Origin: Actinoplanes sp. NBC_00393 | Lineage (GTDB): Bacteria > Actinomycetota > Actinomycetes > Mycobacteriales > Micromonosporaceae | Direction: 5' to 3' | DNA length: 64,000 nucleotides | NCBI RefSeq assembly: GCF_036053395.1 | Contig: NZ_CP107942.1 | Span: 8,636,001-8,700,000, forward strand | Shown here: in pieces, positions 30,927 to 41,053 of the stretch | How the letters are laid out: each line of letters opens with the position of its first letter | How positions within the stretch are numbered: position 1 is the stretch's first letter | The notes under the pieces: model-generated | The model's input: only the letters and a program-made list of their open reading frames with translations | What the model was told of the DNA's origin: nothing | Databases searched by the model: none | Translations under genes and position numbers: made by a program

Positions 30927-32348
30927 GTGACCATCCCGAACGTGCTTGCGGCCCGCTATGCCTCCACCGACCTCGTCACCCTCTGGTCCCCGGAGGAGAA
31001 GATCCGGATGGAGCGCCGGTTGTGGCTCGCCGTCCTGCGGGCTCAGCGTGACCTCGGCGTGGCCGTCCCGGAGGGTGTCGTCGAGGCGTACGAGGCGGTG
31101 CTCGACCAGGTCGACCTGGACTCCATCGCGGCCCGGGAGCGGGTCACCCGGCACGACGTGAAGGCGCGCATCGAGGAGTTCAGCGAGCTCGCCGGCTTCG
31201 AGCAGATTCACAAGGGGATGACCTCCCGCGACCTGACCGAGAACGTCGAGCAGCTGCAGATCCGCGCCTCGCTCGAGCTGGTCCGCAACCGGGTCGTGGC
31301 CACTCTGGCCCGGCTCGCCGCGCTCGCCGTGGAGCACTCCGACCTGGTCATGACCGGGCGCTCGCACAACGTCGCGGCGCAGGCCACCACGCTGGGCAAG
31401 CGGTTCGCCTCGGCCGCCGAGGAACTGCTGATCGCGTACGAGCGACTGGACGATCTGATCAGCCGGTATCCGCTTCGCGGCATCAAGGGCCCGGTCGGCA
31501 CCGCGGCCGACCAGCTCGACCTGCTCGACGCCGACTTCGACAAGCTCGCCCGGCTGGAGGCCAAGGTGGCCGAGCATCTCGGGTTCGCCCGGGTGCTCTC
31601 CAGCGTCGGCCAGGTCTACCCGCGCTCGCTCGACTTCGACGTGGTCTCCGCGCTGGCCCAGGTGGTCGCCGGCCCCTCGTCGCTGGCCACCACGATCCGG
31701 CTGATGGTCGGCCAGGAGCTGGTCACCGAGGGCTTCAAACCGGGCCAGGTCGGCTCGTCGGCGATGCCGCACAAGATGAACACCCGGTCCTCGGAGCGGG
31801 TGAACGGGCTCGCGGTGATCGTCCGGGGCTACCTGTCGATGGTCGGCGAGCTGGCCGGCGACCAGTGGAACGAGGGTGACGTCTCCTGCTCGGTGGTCCG
31901 CCGGGTCGCCCTGCCGGACGCGTTCTTCGCCACCGACGGCCTGTTCCAGACCTTCCTGACCGTGCTGGACGAGTTCGGGGCGTACCCCGCGGTGATCGCC
32001 CGCGAGCTGGACCGGTTCCTGCCCTTCCTGGCCACGACGAAGGTGCTGGTCGCCGCCGTGCGCAAGGGCGTGGGCCGGGAGGTGGCGCACGAGGTGATCA
32101 AGGAGCACGCGGTCGCCGTGGCGCTCGCCATGCGGGAGAAGGGCGCCGCGGTCAACGACCTCTTCGACCGGCTGGCGACCGACGAGCGGCTGCAGCTCTC
32201 CCGGGCCGAGATCGACACCCTGGTGGCCGACCGGGCCGCGTTCGTCGGCGCCGCGCCGGCGCAGGTCAGCGCGGTGGCCGACCGGATCGCCGCGATCGTG
32301 GCCCGGCACCCCGAGGCCGCCGGATACGCGCCCGCGCCGATCCTCTAG
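30927..32348 (+). CDS. purB: Adenylosuccinate lyase
   Basis: A 473-residue enzyme of the fumarase/aspartase superfamily that splits SAICAR and adenylosuccinate, so it acts twice in purine synthesis. Key parts are KGMTSRDLTENVEQ, TGRSHNVAAQATTLGKR (catalytic His region) and the mobile signature loop GSSAMPHKMNTRSSER (about residues 275-290). GTG at 30927 is chosen because MTIPNVLAARYAS is the usual start; there is no ribosome site, and an AACAAT hexamer lies 7 nt upstream. A strong terminator follows. Confidence 0.96.
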   Translation: MTIPNVLAARYASTDLVTLWSPEEKIRMERRLWLAVLRAQRDLGVAVPEGVVEAYEAVLDQVDLDSIAARERVTRHDVKARIEEFSELAGFEQIHKGMTSRDLTENVEQLQIRASLELVRNRVVATLARLAALAVEHSDLVMTGRSHNVAAQATTLGKRFASAAEELLIAYERLDDLISRYPLRGIKGPVGTAADQLDLLDADFDKLARLEAKVAEHLGFARVLSSVGQVYPRSLDFDVVSALAQVVAGPSSLATTIRLMVGQELVTEGFKPGQVGSSAMPHKMNTRSSERVNGLAVIVRGYLSMVGELAGDQWNEGDVSCSVVRRVALPDAFFATDGLFQTFLTVLDEFGAYPAVIARELDRFLPFLATTKVLVAAVRKGVGREVAHEVIKEHAVAVALAMREKGAAVNDLFDRLATDERLQLSRAEIDTLVADRAAFVGAAPAQVSAVADRIAAIVARHPEAAGYAPAPIL

Positions 32349-32359
32349 TACGCGCACTG

Positions 32360-32390
32360 CGCCCGCCCGTTCACGATGAACGGGCGGGCG
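32360..32390. terminator. Bidirectional terminator after purB
   Basis: A 14-bp perfect stem CGCCCGCCCGTTCA (32360-32373) with 32377-32390 and a 3-nt loop, between the convergent purB and protease genes. Confidence 0.88.
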
Positions 32391-32404
32391 TTGTGCGGCA
32401 AGGA

Positions 32405-33079
32405 TCAGACGCCGGCGACTGACGTGATCCAGGCCCGGTTGTAAGCCACACTGCCGTAGTACTGACGGCTCGACCCATCAGCCGTCGAGGCGACACCCAC
32501 CTGGGCGCCGTTGTAGACCTGCGGGCCACCGGAGTCGCCGCGCCACGCGTTGCCGTTGATCCGGGTGCTGCCGATCGCCCGGCCGCCGTACGCGTCGGTC
32601 TGGTTGGTCGAGGTGACCCGGACAGACGCGGTCTTCAGCACGGTCGACGCCGAGCATCCGGAGTAGCAGGTCATGCCCCAGCCGTAGATCGAGTTCGTCG
32701 AGTTGACCGGCGGGTACGCGCTGGACAGCGGCATGTAGCTGGTGGTCACCGGGCTGCTGAGCCGCATCAGCGCCAGGTCGTAGCGGGTCGACGTGCTCGA
32801 GACGGTCCGGGTCACCCCGCCGCTCGTACGGTTCACGCTGCCGACCCGGACCGACATCGTGCCGCTGATGCAGTGCCGTGCGGTCAGCACGTAGTTGGCC
32901 GAGATGATCGTGCCGGAACAGGTGAAGCTGCCGTTGCTCAGCACAGCAGCAGCCCACGGTGCGGACGAGACCGTGCTCCCACCGATGATGTACGGGGTGA
33001 CGTCGTCCGCCTGGGCAGCGGACGGCGCGATCAGACCGGCGGTGAGTCCCGCCAGTGCGGCCAGAAGTCGAATGCGCAC
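32405..33079 (-). CDS. Secreted trypsin-like serine protease (S1)
   Basis: A 224-residue exported protease. A signal peptide (MRIRLLAALAGLTAGLIAPSAAQA) is followed by a short propeptide and the mature start IIGGSTVSS, the trypsin-type activation site. The catalytic triad is visible: His69 in TARHC, Asp101 in YDLALM and Ser183 in GDSGGP; two cysteine pairs are likely (C54/C70 and C138/C142). GTG at 33079 follows AAAGGAA. Substrate preference is not clear because the residue at the S1 pocket base lies in NGNAWRGDSGG rather than a typical Asp context. It stands alone, inserted between purB and purS. Confidence 0.93.
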   Translation of the reverse strand: MRIRLLAALAGLTAGLIAPSAAQADDVTPYIIGGSTVSSAPWAAAVLSNGSFTCSGTIISANYVLTARHCISGTMSVRVGSVNRTSGGVTRTVSSTSTRYDLALMRLSSPVTTSYMPLSSAYPPVNSTNSIYGWGMTCYSGCSASTVLKTASVRVTSTNQTDAYGGRAIGSTRINGNAWRGDSGGPQVYNGAQVGVASTADGSSRQYYGSVAYNRAWITSVAGV

Positions 33080-33369
33080 GTCGAGATTCCTTTCTGGGGA
33101 TGGGTCGACGAGGTGCGCGCGCGGGTGAATCGAATTCGATGGATGCAACCTAGGGCATGGACGGCTGACGGCCCACAACTCAATCGACACCTATCACGGT
33201 GTGATGACCCCTGGTCTGCGCGGTGTCCGAAACGCACGGGTGTGCGAGATCACGGGGAGATTCCCAGCTCAATGACCGTTCCGTCAGCCTGCCGACACTG
33301 GGCCGTGGCTTGCCGACACGCTCCACCAGGTAGGCTTCGCGTGCTTACACCTATCAGTCAGGAGTGCCC
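33080..33369 (+). promoter_or_regulatory. Upstream region of the purSQL operon
   Basis: These 290 bases separate the divergent protease and purS. TTGCCG (33310-33315) and TAGGCT (33331-33336) form a possible promoter, though with a short 15-bp spacer. ACACCTATCA occurs twice in direct orientation (33188-33197 and 33347-33356); the first is part of an ACACC...GGTGT inverted repeat. These could be regulator sites. No gene seen. Confidence 0.45.
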
Positions 33370-33627
33370 GTGGCTCGCGTCGTGGTCGACGTCATGCTCA
33401 AGCCGGAGATCCTGGACCCGCAGGGTCAAGCGGTGGCGAATGCGCTGCCCCGGCTCGGCGTCACCGATGTCTCCTCAGTCCGCATCGGTCGTCGGATCGA
33501 GATCGATTTCGCCGGTGAACCCGACCTCGATCGGGCCCGCGAGATCGCCGACAAGCTGCTCGCCAACCCCGTGATCGAGGACTTCGACGTCCGGATCGTC
33601 GAGGCTGCCGCGGCGGAGGTCGCCTGA
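33370..33627 (+). CDS. purS: FGAM synthase subunit PurS
   Basis: An 85-residue subunit that assembles the PurL-PurQ formylglycinamidine synthase complex. [22 protein letters not shown] is the classic PurS N-terminus, followed by a second strand pair [14 protein letters not shown] and [11 protein letters not shown] at 33370 is preferred to GTG at 33364 because AGGAG (33360-33364) needs the spacing. It is the first gene of a purS-purQ-purL operon, with 2 nt to purQ. Confidence 0.96.
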   Translation: MARVVVDVMLKPEILDPQGQAVANALPRLGVTDVSSVRIGRRIEIDFAGEPDLDRAREIADKLLANPVIEDFDVRIVEAAAAEVA

Positions 33628-33629
33628 CC

Positions 33630-34337
33630 ATGCGGATCGGTGTGGTCACCTTCCCTGGTTCACTCGACGACGGGGATGCCGCCCGCGCTGCCCGGATCGC
33701 CGGCGCCGAGGCGGTCCGCCTCTGGCACGGCGACCCGGATCTGCACGGGGTGGACGCGGTCGTGCTGCCCGGCGGCTTCTCGTACGGCGACTATCTGCGG
33801 TGCGGCGCCATCGCCCGGTTCGCGCCGGTGATGGAGTCGATCATCGACGCCGCACGTGGCGGTCTGCCCGTGCTCGGCATCTGCAACGGTTTCCAGGTCC
33901 TGTGCGAGGCACATCTGCTGCCCGGCGCGCTGACCCGCAACCAGCACCTGCACTTCCGTAACCGGGATCAGTGGCTGCGGGTCGAGGCGACCGACACCGC
34001 GTGGACCAACCGGTTCACCGCGGGCCAGGAGATCCTCATCCCGGTGAAGAACGGCGAGGGCTGCTTCGTCGCCGACCAGCGCACGCTGGACCAGCTGGAG
34101 GCCGAGGGCCGGGTCATCGCCCGGTACATCCGCGGAAATCCGAACGGTTCGCAGCGCGACATCGCCGGGATCACCAACGAGGCCGGCAACGTCGTCGGCA
34201 TCATGCCGCACCCGGAACACGCCGTGGAGGCGCTGACCGGCCCGTCGCTCGACGGCCTCGGCTTCTTCACCTCCGTCCTGCGGTCCCTGGCGGGGGCGTC
34301 CGCGGACGGTCAGCTCGCAGGGGGACAACAGCGATGA
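33630..34337 (+). CDS. purQ: FGAM synthase glutaminase subunit PurQ
   Basis: A 235-residue class I glutamine amidotransferase supplying ammonia to Pur[17 protein letters not shown], the nucleophile elbow [12 protein letters not shown] (catalytic Cys) and the His/Glu pair in MPHPEHAVE are all present. It starts 2 nt after purS and overlaps purL by ATGA, so the three subunits are translationally coupled. About 15 Gly/Ala/Gln-rich residues extend the C-terminus. Confidence 0.97.
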   Translation: MRIGVVTFPGSLDDGDAARAARIAGAEAVRLWHGDPDLHGVDAVVLPGGFSYGDYLRCGAIARFAPVMESIIDAARGGLPVLGICNGFQVLCEAHLLPGALTRNQHLHFRNRDQWLRVEATDTAWTNRFTAGQEILIPVKNGEGCFVADQRTLDQLEAEGRVIARYIRGNPNGSQRDIAGITNEAGNVVGIMPHPEHAVEALTGPSLDGLGFFTSVLRSLAGASADGQLAGGQQR

Positions 34338-36859
34338 CCACGCAGCCGGAGACGGCCACCAGCGGGGCCGAGGCCTCGCGCGGCGTGCCGAACCAGCCGC
34401 CGGCGGCGGCCGCACCGACGAACAAGCCGAGCGGCTTCGCCGCCACGGATGTGCTGGTCAATGAGTTCGAGGACGGTCCGGACACGGTGCAGCGCGCGGC
34501 GGCCACGCCGGACGAGCTGCAGCCGCACGCCGACCTCGGGCTCAAGGACGACGAGTACGACAAGATCCGTCAGATCCTCGGCCGCCGGCCCACCGCGTCC
34601 GAGCTGGCGATGTACTCGATCATGTGGAGCGAGCACTGCTCCTACAAGTCGAGCAAGGTGCACCTGCGCGAGTTCGTCGCCAAGGTGCCGAAGAACACCC
34701 GGATGCTGGCCGGCATCGGCGAGAACGCCGGTGTGGTGCAGATCTCCGACAAGCTCGCGGTGACCTTCAAGGTCGAGTCGCACAACCACCCCAGCTACGT
34801 CGAGCCGTACCAGGGCGCGGCCACCGGGGTCGGCGGCATCGTCCGCGACATCCTGGCGATGGGCGCCCGCCCGGTCGCGGTGATGGACCCGCTGCGGTTC
34901 GGCGCGGCCGACCACCCGGACACCGCACGGGTGCTGCCCGGCGTGGTGGCCGGCATCGGTGGCTACGGCAACTGCCTGGGCCTGCCGAACATCGGCGGCG
35001 AAATCGTCTTCGACCCGTGCTACCAGGGCAACCCGCTGGTCAACGCGCTGAGCATCGGCGTGCTGCCGGTCGAGCGGCTGCAGAAGAAGGAAGCCACCGG
35101 CGTCGGCAACGTCGTCGTGCTCCTCGGCGCGCGGACCGGGCGGGACGGCATCGGCGGTGTCTCCGTGCTGGCCTCGGCGACCTTCGACGAGGAGGCCGAG
35201 CAGCGCCGTCCGTCGGTGCAGGTCGGCGACCCGTTCATGGAGAAGCTGCTGATCGAGAGCTGCCTGGAGCTGTACGACGCCGGCCTGGTCAGCGGCATCC
35301 AGGACCTCGGCGGCGCCGGCCTGACCTGCGCGCTCACCGAGACCGCCGCGGCGGCCGGCACCGGCATGCGGGTCTGGCTGGAGCGGGTCCCGCTGCGCGA
35401 GGCCTCGATGTCGCCCACCGAGATCCTGGCCAGCGAGTCGCAGGAGCGGATGCTCCTGATCGTCACCCCGGAGAACCTGAAGGCGGTGCTCGACGTCGCC
35501 GAGAAGTGGGGCGTCTGGGCCACCGCGATCGGCGAGGTCACCCCGGCCGCCGAGGACGGTACGCCGGGCCGCCTGCTGATCACGTGGAACGACCACGTCG
35601 TGGTGGATGTGCCCCCGGGCTCGCTCGCCGACGACGGGCCGGTCTACGAGCGCCCGCTGCGCGAGCCGTCCGACCTGATCCTGCTGCAGGCCGACCGGGC
35701 CGAGACGCTGCCCCGCCCGGCGAACGGTGACGAGCTGCGCGAGACCGTCCTGCGGATGGTCGCCTCGCCGAACCTGTGCGACAAGTCCTGGGTCACCGAG
35801 CAGTACGACCGGTATGTGCTCGGCAACACCGTGCTGGCCCAGCCGGAGGACTCCGGCGTGCTGCGCATCGACGAGGAGACGAACCTCGGCGTGGCGCTCT
35901 CGGTGGACGGCAACGGCCGGTTCGCCCGCCTCGACCCGTACGAGGGGGCGAAGCTGGCGCTCGCCGAGGCGTACCGGAACGTCGCCGTGACCGGCGCCGA
36001 GCCGATCGCCGTGACCGACTGCCTGAACTTCGGCTCGCCGGAGGACCCGGCCGTGATGTGGCAGTTCGCCCAGGCCGTACGCGGTCTGGCGGACGGCTGC
36101 CAGCAGCTGGGCACCCCGGTGACCGGTGGCAACGTCAGCTTCTACAACCAGACCGGCGCCGCGGCGATCCACCCCACCCCGGTGGTCGGTGTGATGGGCC
36201 TCTTCGACGAGGTGGCCCGCCGCGTCCCGATGGGCTTCAAGTCCGCCGGCGACGTGCTCTTCCTGCTCGGGGAGACCCGGGTGGAGCTCTCCGGTTCGGA
36301 GTGGGCCTGGGTGACCCACGGGCACCTGGGTGGCCGCCCGCCGAAGGTGGATCTGACGGCCGAGCAGGCGCTCGGTGCGCTGATGGGCCGGGCCTCCAAG
36401 GCCGGGCTGGTCAGTGCGGCGCACGACCTCTCCGACGGCGGTCTGTCGCAGGTGCTGGTGGAGAGCGCGCTGCGCTACAACGTCGGCGCGACGGTGACCC
36501 TGCCGGAGGACGGCAACACGCCGTTCGTCCACCTGTTCAGCGAGTCGGCCGGCCGGGCCCTGGTCGCCGTCCCGCGCGGTCACGAGAAGGCGTTCACGGC
36601 GCTCGCTGCCGAGCTCGGCGTGCCGTGCACCGCGATCGGTGTCACCTCGCAGGAGGCGGCGCTCGAGGTGCAGGGTCAGTTCAGCATCCCGCTCGACGAG
36701 TTGCGTACGGCGTACTCGTCGACCCTGCCGAACCTGTTCGGTGGCACGGCGGAGCTGGTGAGCCGGCACGCCGACACCCCCGCAACGGAGACGGTGCGGT
36801 CGGTCACGCTGGAGATCACCGACCCGCAGGCGCCGGGCGGCCCGATCGGTACCGCCTGA
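34334..36859 (+). CDS. purL: FGAM synthase large subunit PurL
   Basis: An 841-residue ATP-dependent synthase making FGAM in step four of purine synthesis, together with PurQ and PurS. Signatures include [49 protein letters not shown] and, in the second half, [13 protein letters not shown] and [12 protein letters not shown]. The conserved region begins near residue 70. The first 70 residues ([10 protein letters not shown]... to PHADLG) are longer and more Pro/Ala-rich than in many small-type PurL proteins, but the ATGA overlap with purQ supports this start. A 16-bp terminator follows. Confidence 0.97.
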   Translation: MTTQPETATSGAEASRGVPNQPPAAAAPTNKPSGFAATDVLVNEFEDGPDTVQRAAATPDELQPHADLGLKDDEYDKIRQILGRRPTASELAMYSIMWSEHCSYKSSKVHLREFVAKVPKNTRMLAGIGENAGVVQISDKLAVTFKVESHNHPSYVEPYQGAATGVGGIVRDILAMGARPVAVMDPLRFGAADHPDTARVLPGVVAGIGGYGNCLGLPNIGGEIVFDPCYQGNPLVNALSIGVLPVERLQKKEATGVGNVVVLLGARTGRDGIGGVSVLASATFDEEAEQRRPSVQVGDPFMEKLLIESCLELYDAGLVSGIQDLGGAGLTCALTETAAAAGTGMRVWLERVPLREASMSPTEILASESQERMLLIVTPENLKAVLDVAEKWGVWATAIGEVTPAAEDGTPGRLLITWNDHVVVDVPPGSLADDGPVYERPLREPSDLILLQADRAETLPRPANGDELRETVLRMVASPNLCDKSWVTEQYDRYVLGNTVLAQPEDSGVLRIDEETNLGVALSVDGNGRFARLDPYEGAKLALAEAYRNVAVTGAEPIAVTDCLNFGSPEDPAVMWQFAQAVRGLADGCQQLGTPVTGGNVSFYNQTGAAAIHPTPVVGVMGLFDEVARRVPMGFKSAGDVLFLLGETRVELSGSEWAWVTHGHLGGRPPKVDLTAEQALGALMGRASKAGLVSAAHDLSDGGLSQVLVESALRYNVGATVTLPEDGNTPFVHLFSESAGRALVAVPRGHEKAFTALAAELGVPCTAIGVTSQEAALEVQGQFSIPLDELRTAYSSTLPNLFGGTAELVSRHADTPATETVRSVTLEITDPQAPGGPIGTA

Positions 36860-36880
36860 TCAGTTCGAAGCCTGACAGCG

Positions 36881-36917
36881 AAAGGCCCCGCGCGATTTCG
36901 ATCGCGCGGGGCCTTTT
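36881..36917. terminator. Terminator after purL
   Basis: A 16-bp perfect stem (36881-36896 with 36901-36916) with a TTCG tetraloop, A tract before and T tract after, so it can serve both purL and the convergent membrane protein gene. Confidence 0.93.
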
Positions 36918-36935
36918 CGTCGTCAGTGCTTCGGG

Positions 36936-38762
36936 TCAGTCGTCCATCCAGTCGCGGTTCGGCCGCTGCTGACCGGGCTGAGGCTGACCCTGCTGGCCGC
37001 CGTAGTAGCCGCCCTGGTCGCGGTAGCCGCCCTGGCCCGGCTGCTGCGGCTGGTCGTACCCACCGCCCTGCTGGGGGGCGTAGCCGTCGTCCTGGCGACC
37101 CCAGCCGCCCTGGTCGTCGTAACCGCCCTGGCCCTGCTGCTGGTCGTACCCGCCGCCGTACTGCTGCTGGTCGTAGCCGCCCGGCTGCCCGTACCCGGGC
37201 TGCTGGCCGTACCCACCCTGCGGAGCGCCGTACCCGTCGTCCTGGCCGCCCCAGCCGCCCTGGTCGTCGTAGCCACCCTGCTGCCCGTACCCGGGCTGCT
37301 GGCCGTAACCACCCTGCTGGCCGCCGTAACCGCCGTCCTGCTCAGGCTGGTACAGGTTGGTGTGCTCGTCGTAGCGCTGCGGCTGCTCGGGCTGATACAG
37401 GCTGGTGTGCTCGTCGTACCGCTGCGGGGCCGCCTCGTTGCCGTAGCCGCCGGCCTGGGTCGCGCCGTACCCGTTGCCCTGCTGCGGGTACTGCTGGTCG
37501 CCGCCGTAGCCGCCGCCCTGGTCGTCCCACTGGTTGCCGCCGCCACCGAAGCCACCCGCGGCCGGCATCGGAGCGCCGTACGGGTCGGGGAACTCGTCCT
37601 CGACCACCGGCCGGTGGATCATCGTCGGGGCGTCGCCGATCCCAGCGGGCATGCCGCCGGCCGGCGCGATCATCGTGGCGTCGCCACCGCGCCCGGCGCC
37701 GACCGGAGCCGCGACCCGGGTGGCGTCGAACGGGCTGCCACCGGCCATCGCGCCGCCCGGCCCGCCGAAGCCGGGGGTCGGTCCGTCGAGCGCGTCGTCG
37801 TCGTTACCGCTGTTCCGCCGGCGCAGCCAGACCAGCACGAAGGCGCCGATACCGGCGGCCACCAGCAGGACGCCCATGATGATCAGCAGCCAGTTGCTGC
37901 CCTCGGACTCGGCGGACGTCTGGTTCGTGTCGAGCGCGGCCGGGGCGCTGGTCGCCTCGTCGGTCGCCTCTTCCTCCTCGGCCGGCGCCTCGGTCGCCGG
38001 GGCCGACGCCGAGGCGCTGACCGACGGGGACGCGGACGGGCTCGCGGCGGCGACCTTCTTCAGGGTGATCGGCACGTTCACCGAGCGGCCGGCCGTGCCC
38101 TGAACGTTGACGGTCTTGCTCTGGAAACCCTCCTTCAGCGCGGCCACGGTGATCGCGCCCGGGCTGATCGGGTTGCTGTCCGACGAGGTGAAGGAGAACC
38201 CGCCGTCGCCGTTCGTGGTGGTCTCGTACCGGTGGCCGCCGCTGTCCTGCATGGCGACCGCGACACCGGAGAGCTTGTCACCCTCGTTGTCCTTGATCCG
38301 GCCGGACACCTGGCGCACCGTCTGCGGCGCTTCCGGCCCGCGGACCGTGATCGTCTGGCTGTCGGTGCCGGGGGCCTCGCCGTTGACCGTGGCGGTGACC
38401 GTCACGGTGATCTGCCGGGTCTCGCCGGCGTTCACGTTCGGCGCGGTGAGGGTCGCCTCGAAATCTTCCGAGCCCTCGAGCTGCCGGCCCTGGCTGCAGT
38501 CACCGCCGGTGCAGGAAATGCCACCGACCGCGATATTCACGAAGCCGGGCTGATTTCCGCCACCATTTCCATTCCCGGGGTTACTAACGGTGTACCGCAT
38601 GGTTACAGTACTTCCGGAGTCGACCTCGGCCGGCGACAGTGACTGGATCTGCACGGTGGGTGGGTCCGCCAGTGCAGCCGTCTGCACACCGGCCACCAGG
38701 CCGATGACCAGCGCCAGGAACGCACCGGCCTGCGTCGCTCGGCCTCTCAGGTGCGTTGTCAC
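36936..38762 (-). CDS. Exported Ig-like/CarboxypepD_reg membrane protein
   Basis: A 608-residue protein. A signal sequence (about residues 1-32, ending AALADPP) leads to a beta-rich CARDB-like domain, then a carboxypeptidase regulatory-like domain (VSGRIKDNEGDKLSGVAV ... DGGFSF). A Ser/Ala/Glu-rich linker, one membrane helix (WLLIIMGVLLVAAGIGAFVLVWL) and a cytoplasmic tail follow. The tail has DATRVAAP, DATMIAP and APTMIHRP, twice YDEHT(S/N)LYQPEQ, and QQPGYGQ repeats. The Thr-containing motifs look like Ser/Thr-kinase substrates, which is inference. GTG at 38762 has GGAAGG 9 nt upstream. Function unknown; possibly an envelope sensor or scaffold. Confidence 0.75.
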   Translation of the reverse strand: MTTHLRGRATQAGAFLALVIGLVAGVQTAALADPPTVQIQSLSPAEVDSGSTVTMRYTVSNPGNGNGGGNQPGFVNIAVGGISCTGGDCSQGRQLEGSEDFEATLTAPNVNAGETRQITVTVTATVNGEAPGTDSQTITVRGPEAPQTVRQVSGRIKDNEGDKLSGVAVAMQDSGGHRYETTTNGDGGFSFTSSDSNPISPGAITVAALKEGFQSKTVNVQGTAGRSVNVPITLKKVAAASPSASPSVSASASAPATEAPAEEEEATDEATSAPAALDTNQTSAESEGSNWLLIIMGVLLVAAGIGAFVLVWLRRRNSGNDDDALDGPTPGFGGPGGAMAGGSPFDATRVAAPVGAGRGGDATMIAPAGGMPAGIGDAPTMIHRPVVEDEFPDPYGAPMPAAGGFGGGGNQWDDQGGGYGGDQQYPQQGNGYGATQAGGYGNEAAPQRYDEHTSLYQPEQPQRYDEHTNLYQPEQDGGYGGQQGGYGQQPGYGQQGGYDDQGGWGGQDDGYGAPQGGYGQQPGYGQPGGYDQQQYGGGYDQQQGQGGYDDQGGWGRQDDGYAPQQGGGYDQPQQPGQGGYRDQGGYYGGQQGQPQPGQQRPNRDWMDD

Positions 38763-38913
38763 GTCCACCGCCCTTCCGGTCGCGGTCACCGGTTTCGGCG
38801 GCCGGTAAGAGCCCGCGACTTTTACACCGTCGGCCACTATGCCTTGCCACACGTCATTTGCGCGACCCAGGGCGGTGTGCCGTTCTCGGCACACCGGGTC
38901 GTATCGTCCCGAC

Positions 38914-39276
38914 GTGTCCCCTGCGCACAATAATTCCGAGTCCGTGACCGAGGCGTTGGACGCGCTGGACCGGGGTGTCGAACCCGAGCGTCCGGCGCTG
39001 CGTGATGCCGTCCGAGCACTGCTGACCGAGTTGTCCCGCCGAGCACCTGGCCGATCGGTCGAGGTCCGGATTCCACCTTTCGGTGCGATTCAGTGTGTTG
39101 CCGGTCCGCGGCACACCCGTGGCACACCGCCCAATGTGGTCGAAACGGATCCGGTGACATGGCTGCTCGTGGCCACCGGGCGGTTGGAGTGGAACGCGGC
39201 GGTTCGTGACGGACGTCTCCGCGCGAGCGGCGTACGGACCGATCTGTCCGAGTACCTGCCGCTCACCGGGCAATGA
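38914..39276 (+). CDS. Sterol-carrier-family protein
   Basis: A 120-residue protein of the sterol carrier family common upstream of purF in actinomycetes. PGRSVEVRIPPFGAIQCVAGPRHTRGTPPNVVE is the hallmark stretch, here at about residues 46-78, followed by DPVTWLLVATGRLEW and a final helix. The ligand is unknown. GTG at 38914 has no Shine-Dalgarno; TATCGT ends 6 nt upstream, consistent with a leaderless mRNA. It is divergent from the preceding membrane protein gene and 130 nt before purF. Confidence 0.8.
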   Translation: MSPAHNNSESVTEALDALDRGVEPERPALRDAVRALLTELSRRAPGRSVEVRIPPFGAIQCVAGPRHTRGTPPNVVETDPVTWLLVATGRLEWNAAVRDGRLRASGVRTDLSEYLPLTGQ

Positions 39277-39408
39277 GCCCGGGTCGGGTACCCGCGGGCT
39301 CGCGTACACTGGGCGATCGGAGCGGACCCGCGAGTTCGAGCAGATCAGCGCTTCGAGCCGTTTATGCAGATCCACTGCGCAGATTTAACAACGCGAGGGA
39401 GCGAGCAG
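39277..39408 (+). promoter_or_regulatory. purF promoter and leader
   Basis: TACACT at 39305-39310 is a strong -10 candidate. A start about 39317 would give a leader of some 90 nt before GTG 39409. An AGCCCG...CGGGCT pair just upstream may end the preceding gene. I recognise no purine riboswitch fold in the leader. Confidence 0.5.
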
Positions 39409-41019
39409 GTGCCCCGAGGCGACGGCCGGTTGACCGACGATCTCGACCCCCAGGAACGCGGCCCCCAGGATGCCTGTGGCGTCTTCGGCGTCTGGGCCCC
39501 CGAGGAAGAGGTTTCCAAACTCACCTACTTCGGGCTTTACGCTCTCCAGCACCGCGGCCAGGAAGCCGCCGGCATCGCGGTGAGTGACGGCTCGGGAGTC
39601 GTCGTCTACAAGGACATCGGCCTGGTCTCCCAGGTCTTCGACGAGCCGACGCTGGCCAGCCTCCGCGGTCACCTCGCGATCGGCCACGCCCGCTACTCCA
39701 CCACCGGCGGGTCGAACTGGGAGAACGCGCAGCCCACGATCCGGGCCACGCCGGCCGGGACGACCATCGCGCTGGCTCACAACGGCAACCTGGTCAACAC
39801 CGCCGAGCTCGCCAAGGAGGTTGCGGATCGCGGCCTCGAGGTGGGCGACGCCACATCCGACACCGCTCTGGTCACCACTCTTCTCGCCAGCCGCCCCGAC
39901 CTTTCGGTCGAGGCCGCGGCGCTGGAGCTGCTGCCGACTCTGCGCGGCGCCTTCAGCTTCGTCTTCATGGACGAGAACACTCTGTACGCGGCACGCGACC
40001 CGCAGGGCGTACGTCCTCTGGTCCTCGGCCGGATGGAGCGCGGCTGGGTCGTCGCCAGCGAGACCGCCGCGCTCGACATCACCGGCGCCAGCTTCGTCCG
40101 TGAGGTCGAGCCGGGCGAGATCATCGCGATCGACGAGCACGGCCTGCGGTCCAGCCGCTTCGCCGCGCCCGAGCCCAAGGGCTGCCTGTTCGAGTATGTG
40201 TATCTGGCCCGGCCGGACACCACGATCGCGGGCCGCAACATCTACTCCGCGCGCGTCGAGGTCGGCCGCAAGCTGGCCCACGAGCACCCGGTCGAGGCCG
40301 ACCTGGTGATCGGCGTGCCCGAGTCGGGGATCCCGGCCGCGATCGGCTACGCCGAGGCCTCCGGTATTCCGTACAGCGCGGGCTTCATGAAGAACGCGTA
40401 TGTCGGTCGCACCTTCATCCAGCCCTCGCAGACGATCCGCCAGCTCGGCATCCGGCTGAAGCTGAACCCGTTGCGCGAGGTCGTGCGCGGCAAGCGGATC
40501 GTGGTGATCGACGACTCGATCGTGCGGGGCAACACGCAGCGGGCCCAGATCCGGATGCTGCGGGAGGCCGGAGCGCTCGAGATCCACGTCCGGATCTCCT
40601 CGCCGCCGGTGAAGTGGCCCTGTTTCTACGGCATCGACTTCGCCACGCGCGCCGAGCTGATCGCCAACGGCCTGGAGATCGACGGCATCCGCCGCTCGAT
40701 CGGCGCCGACAGCCTGGGCTATGTTTCGCTGGACGGCCTGGTTCAGGCGACCGAGCAGCCGAAGACGCGTCTCTGCATGGCCTGCTTCGATGGGCAGTAC
40801 CCGATCGAGCTCCCGGCCGGGGATCTCATCGGTAAGCACGTGCTGGAGGGTGTCGGGCGGCGGGCCAGCATGCCGGGCGCCTCACCGGAGGCGACCGACG
40901 CGGCCGTCGCCGAGCTCGAGTCCGACTACGAGGCCCGTGAGTACTCGGAGGAAGACCGCCCGGTGTCGACTCCGCTGGTCGGCAGCCCCGGTGGCGCCGG
41001 CGCGCTGCACCGCCCGTGA
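39409..41019 (+). CDS. purF: Amidophosphoribosyltransferase
   Basis: A 536-residue enzyme catalysing the committed first step of purine synthesis, PRPP plus glutamine to phosphoribosylamine. The Ntn-type glutaminase begins at Cys23 in DACGVFGVW after a 22-residue propeptide that is probably removed. ALQHRGQEAAGIAV and GHARYSTTGGSNWEN belong to it. The PRPP loop is RIVVIDDSIVRGNT (about residue 365). Cysteines suited to a 4Fe-4S cluster occur at CLFEYV, CFYGID and CMACFDG. GTG at 39409 follows GAGGGAG at 8 nt. The long acidic tail (about 50 residues) is typical of actinomycetes. purM follows after 34 nt. Confidence 0.97.
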   Translation: MPRGDGRLTDDLDPQERGPQDACGVFGVWAPEEEVSKLTYFGLYALQHRGQEAAGIAVSDGSGVVVYKDIGLVSQVFDEPTLASLRGHLAIGHARYSTTGGSNWENAQPTIRATPAGTTIALAHNGNLVNTAELAKEVADRGLEVGDATSDTALVTTLLASRPDLSVEAAALELLPTLRGAFSFVFMDENTLYAARDPQGVRPLVLGRMERGWVVASETAALDITGASFVREVEPGEIIAIDEHGLRSSRFAAPEPKGCLFEYVYLARPDTTIAGRNIYSARVEVGRKLAHEHPVEADLVIGVPESGIPAAIGYAEASGIPYSAGFMKNAYVGRTFIQPSQTIRQLGIRLKLNPLREVVRGKRIVVIDDSIVRGNTQRAQIRMLREAGALEIHVRISSPPVKWPCFYGIDFATRAELIANGLEIDGIRRSIGADSLGYVSLDGLVQATEQPKTRLCMACFDGQYPIELPAGDLIGKHVLEGVGRRASMPGASPEATDAAVAELESDYEAREYSEEDRPVSTPLVGSPGGAGALHRP

Positions 41020-41053
41020 CTTTCAGATACACAGAACCGCTAAGGGGAGAACC

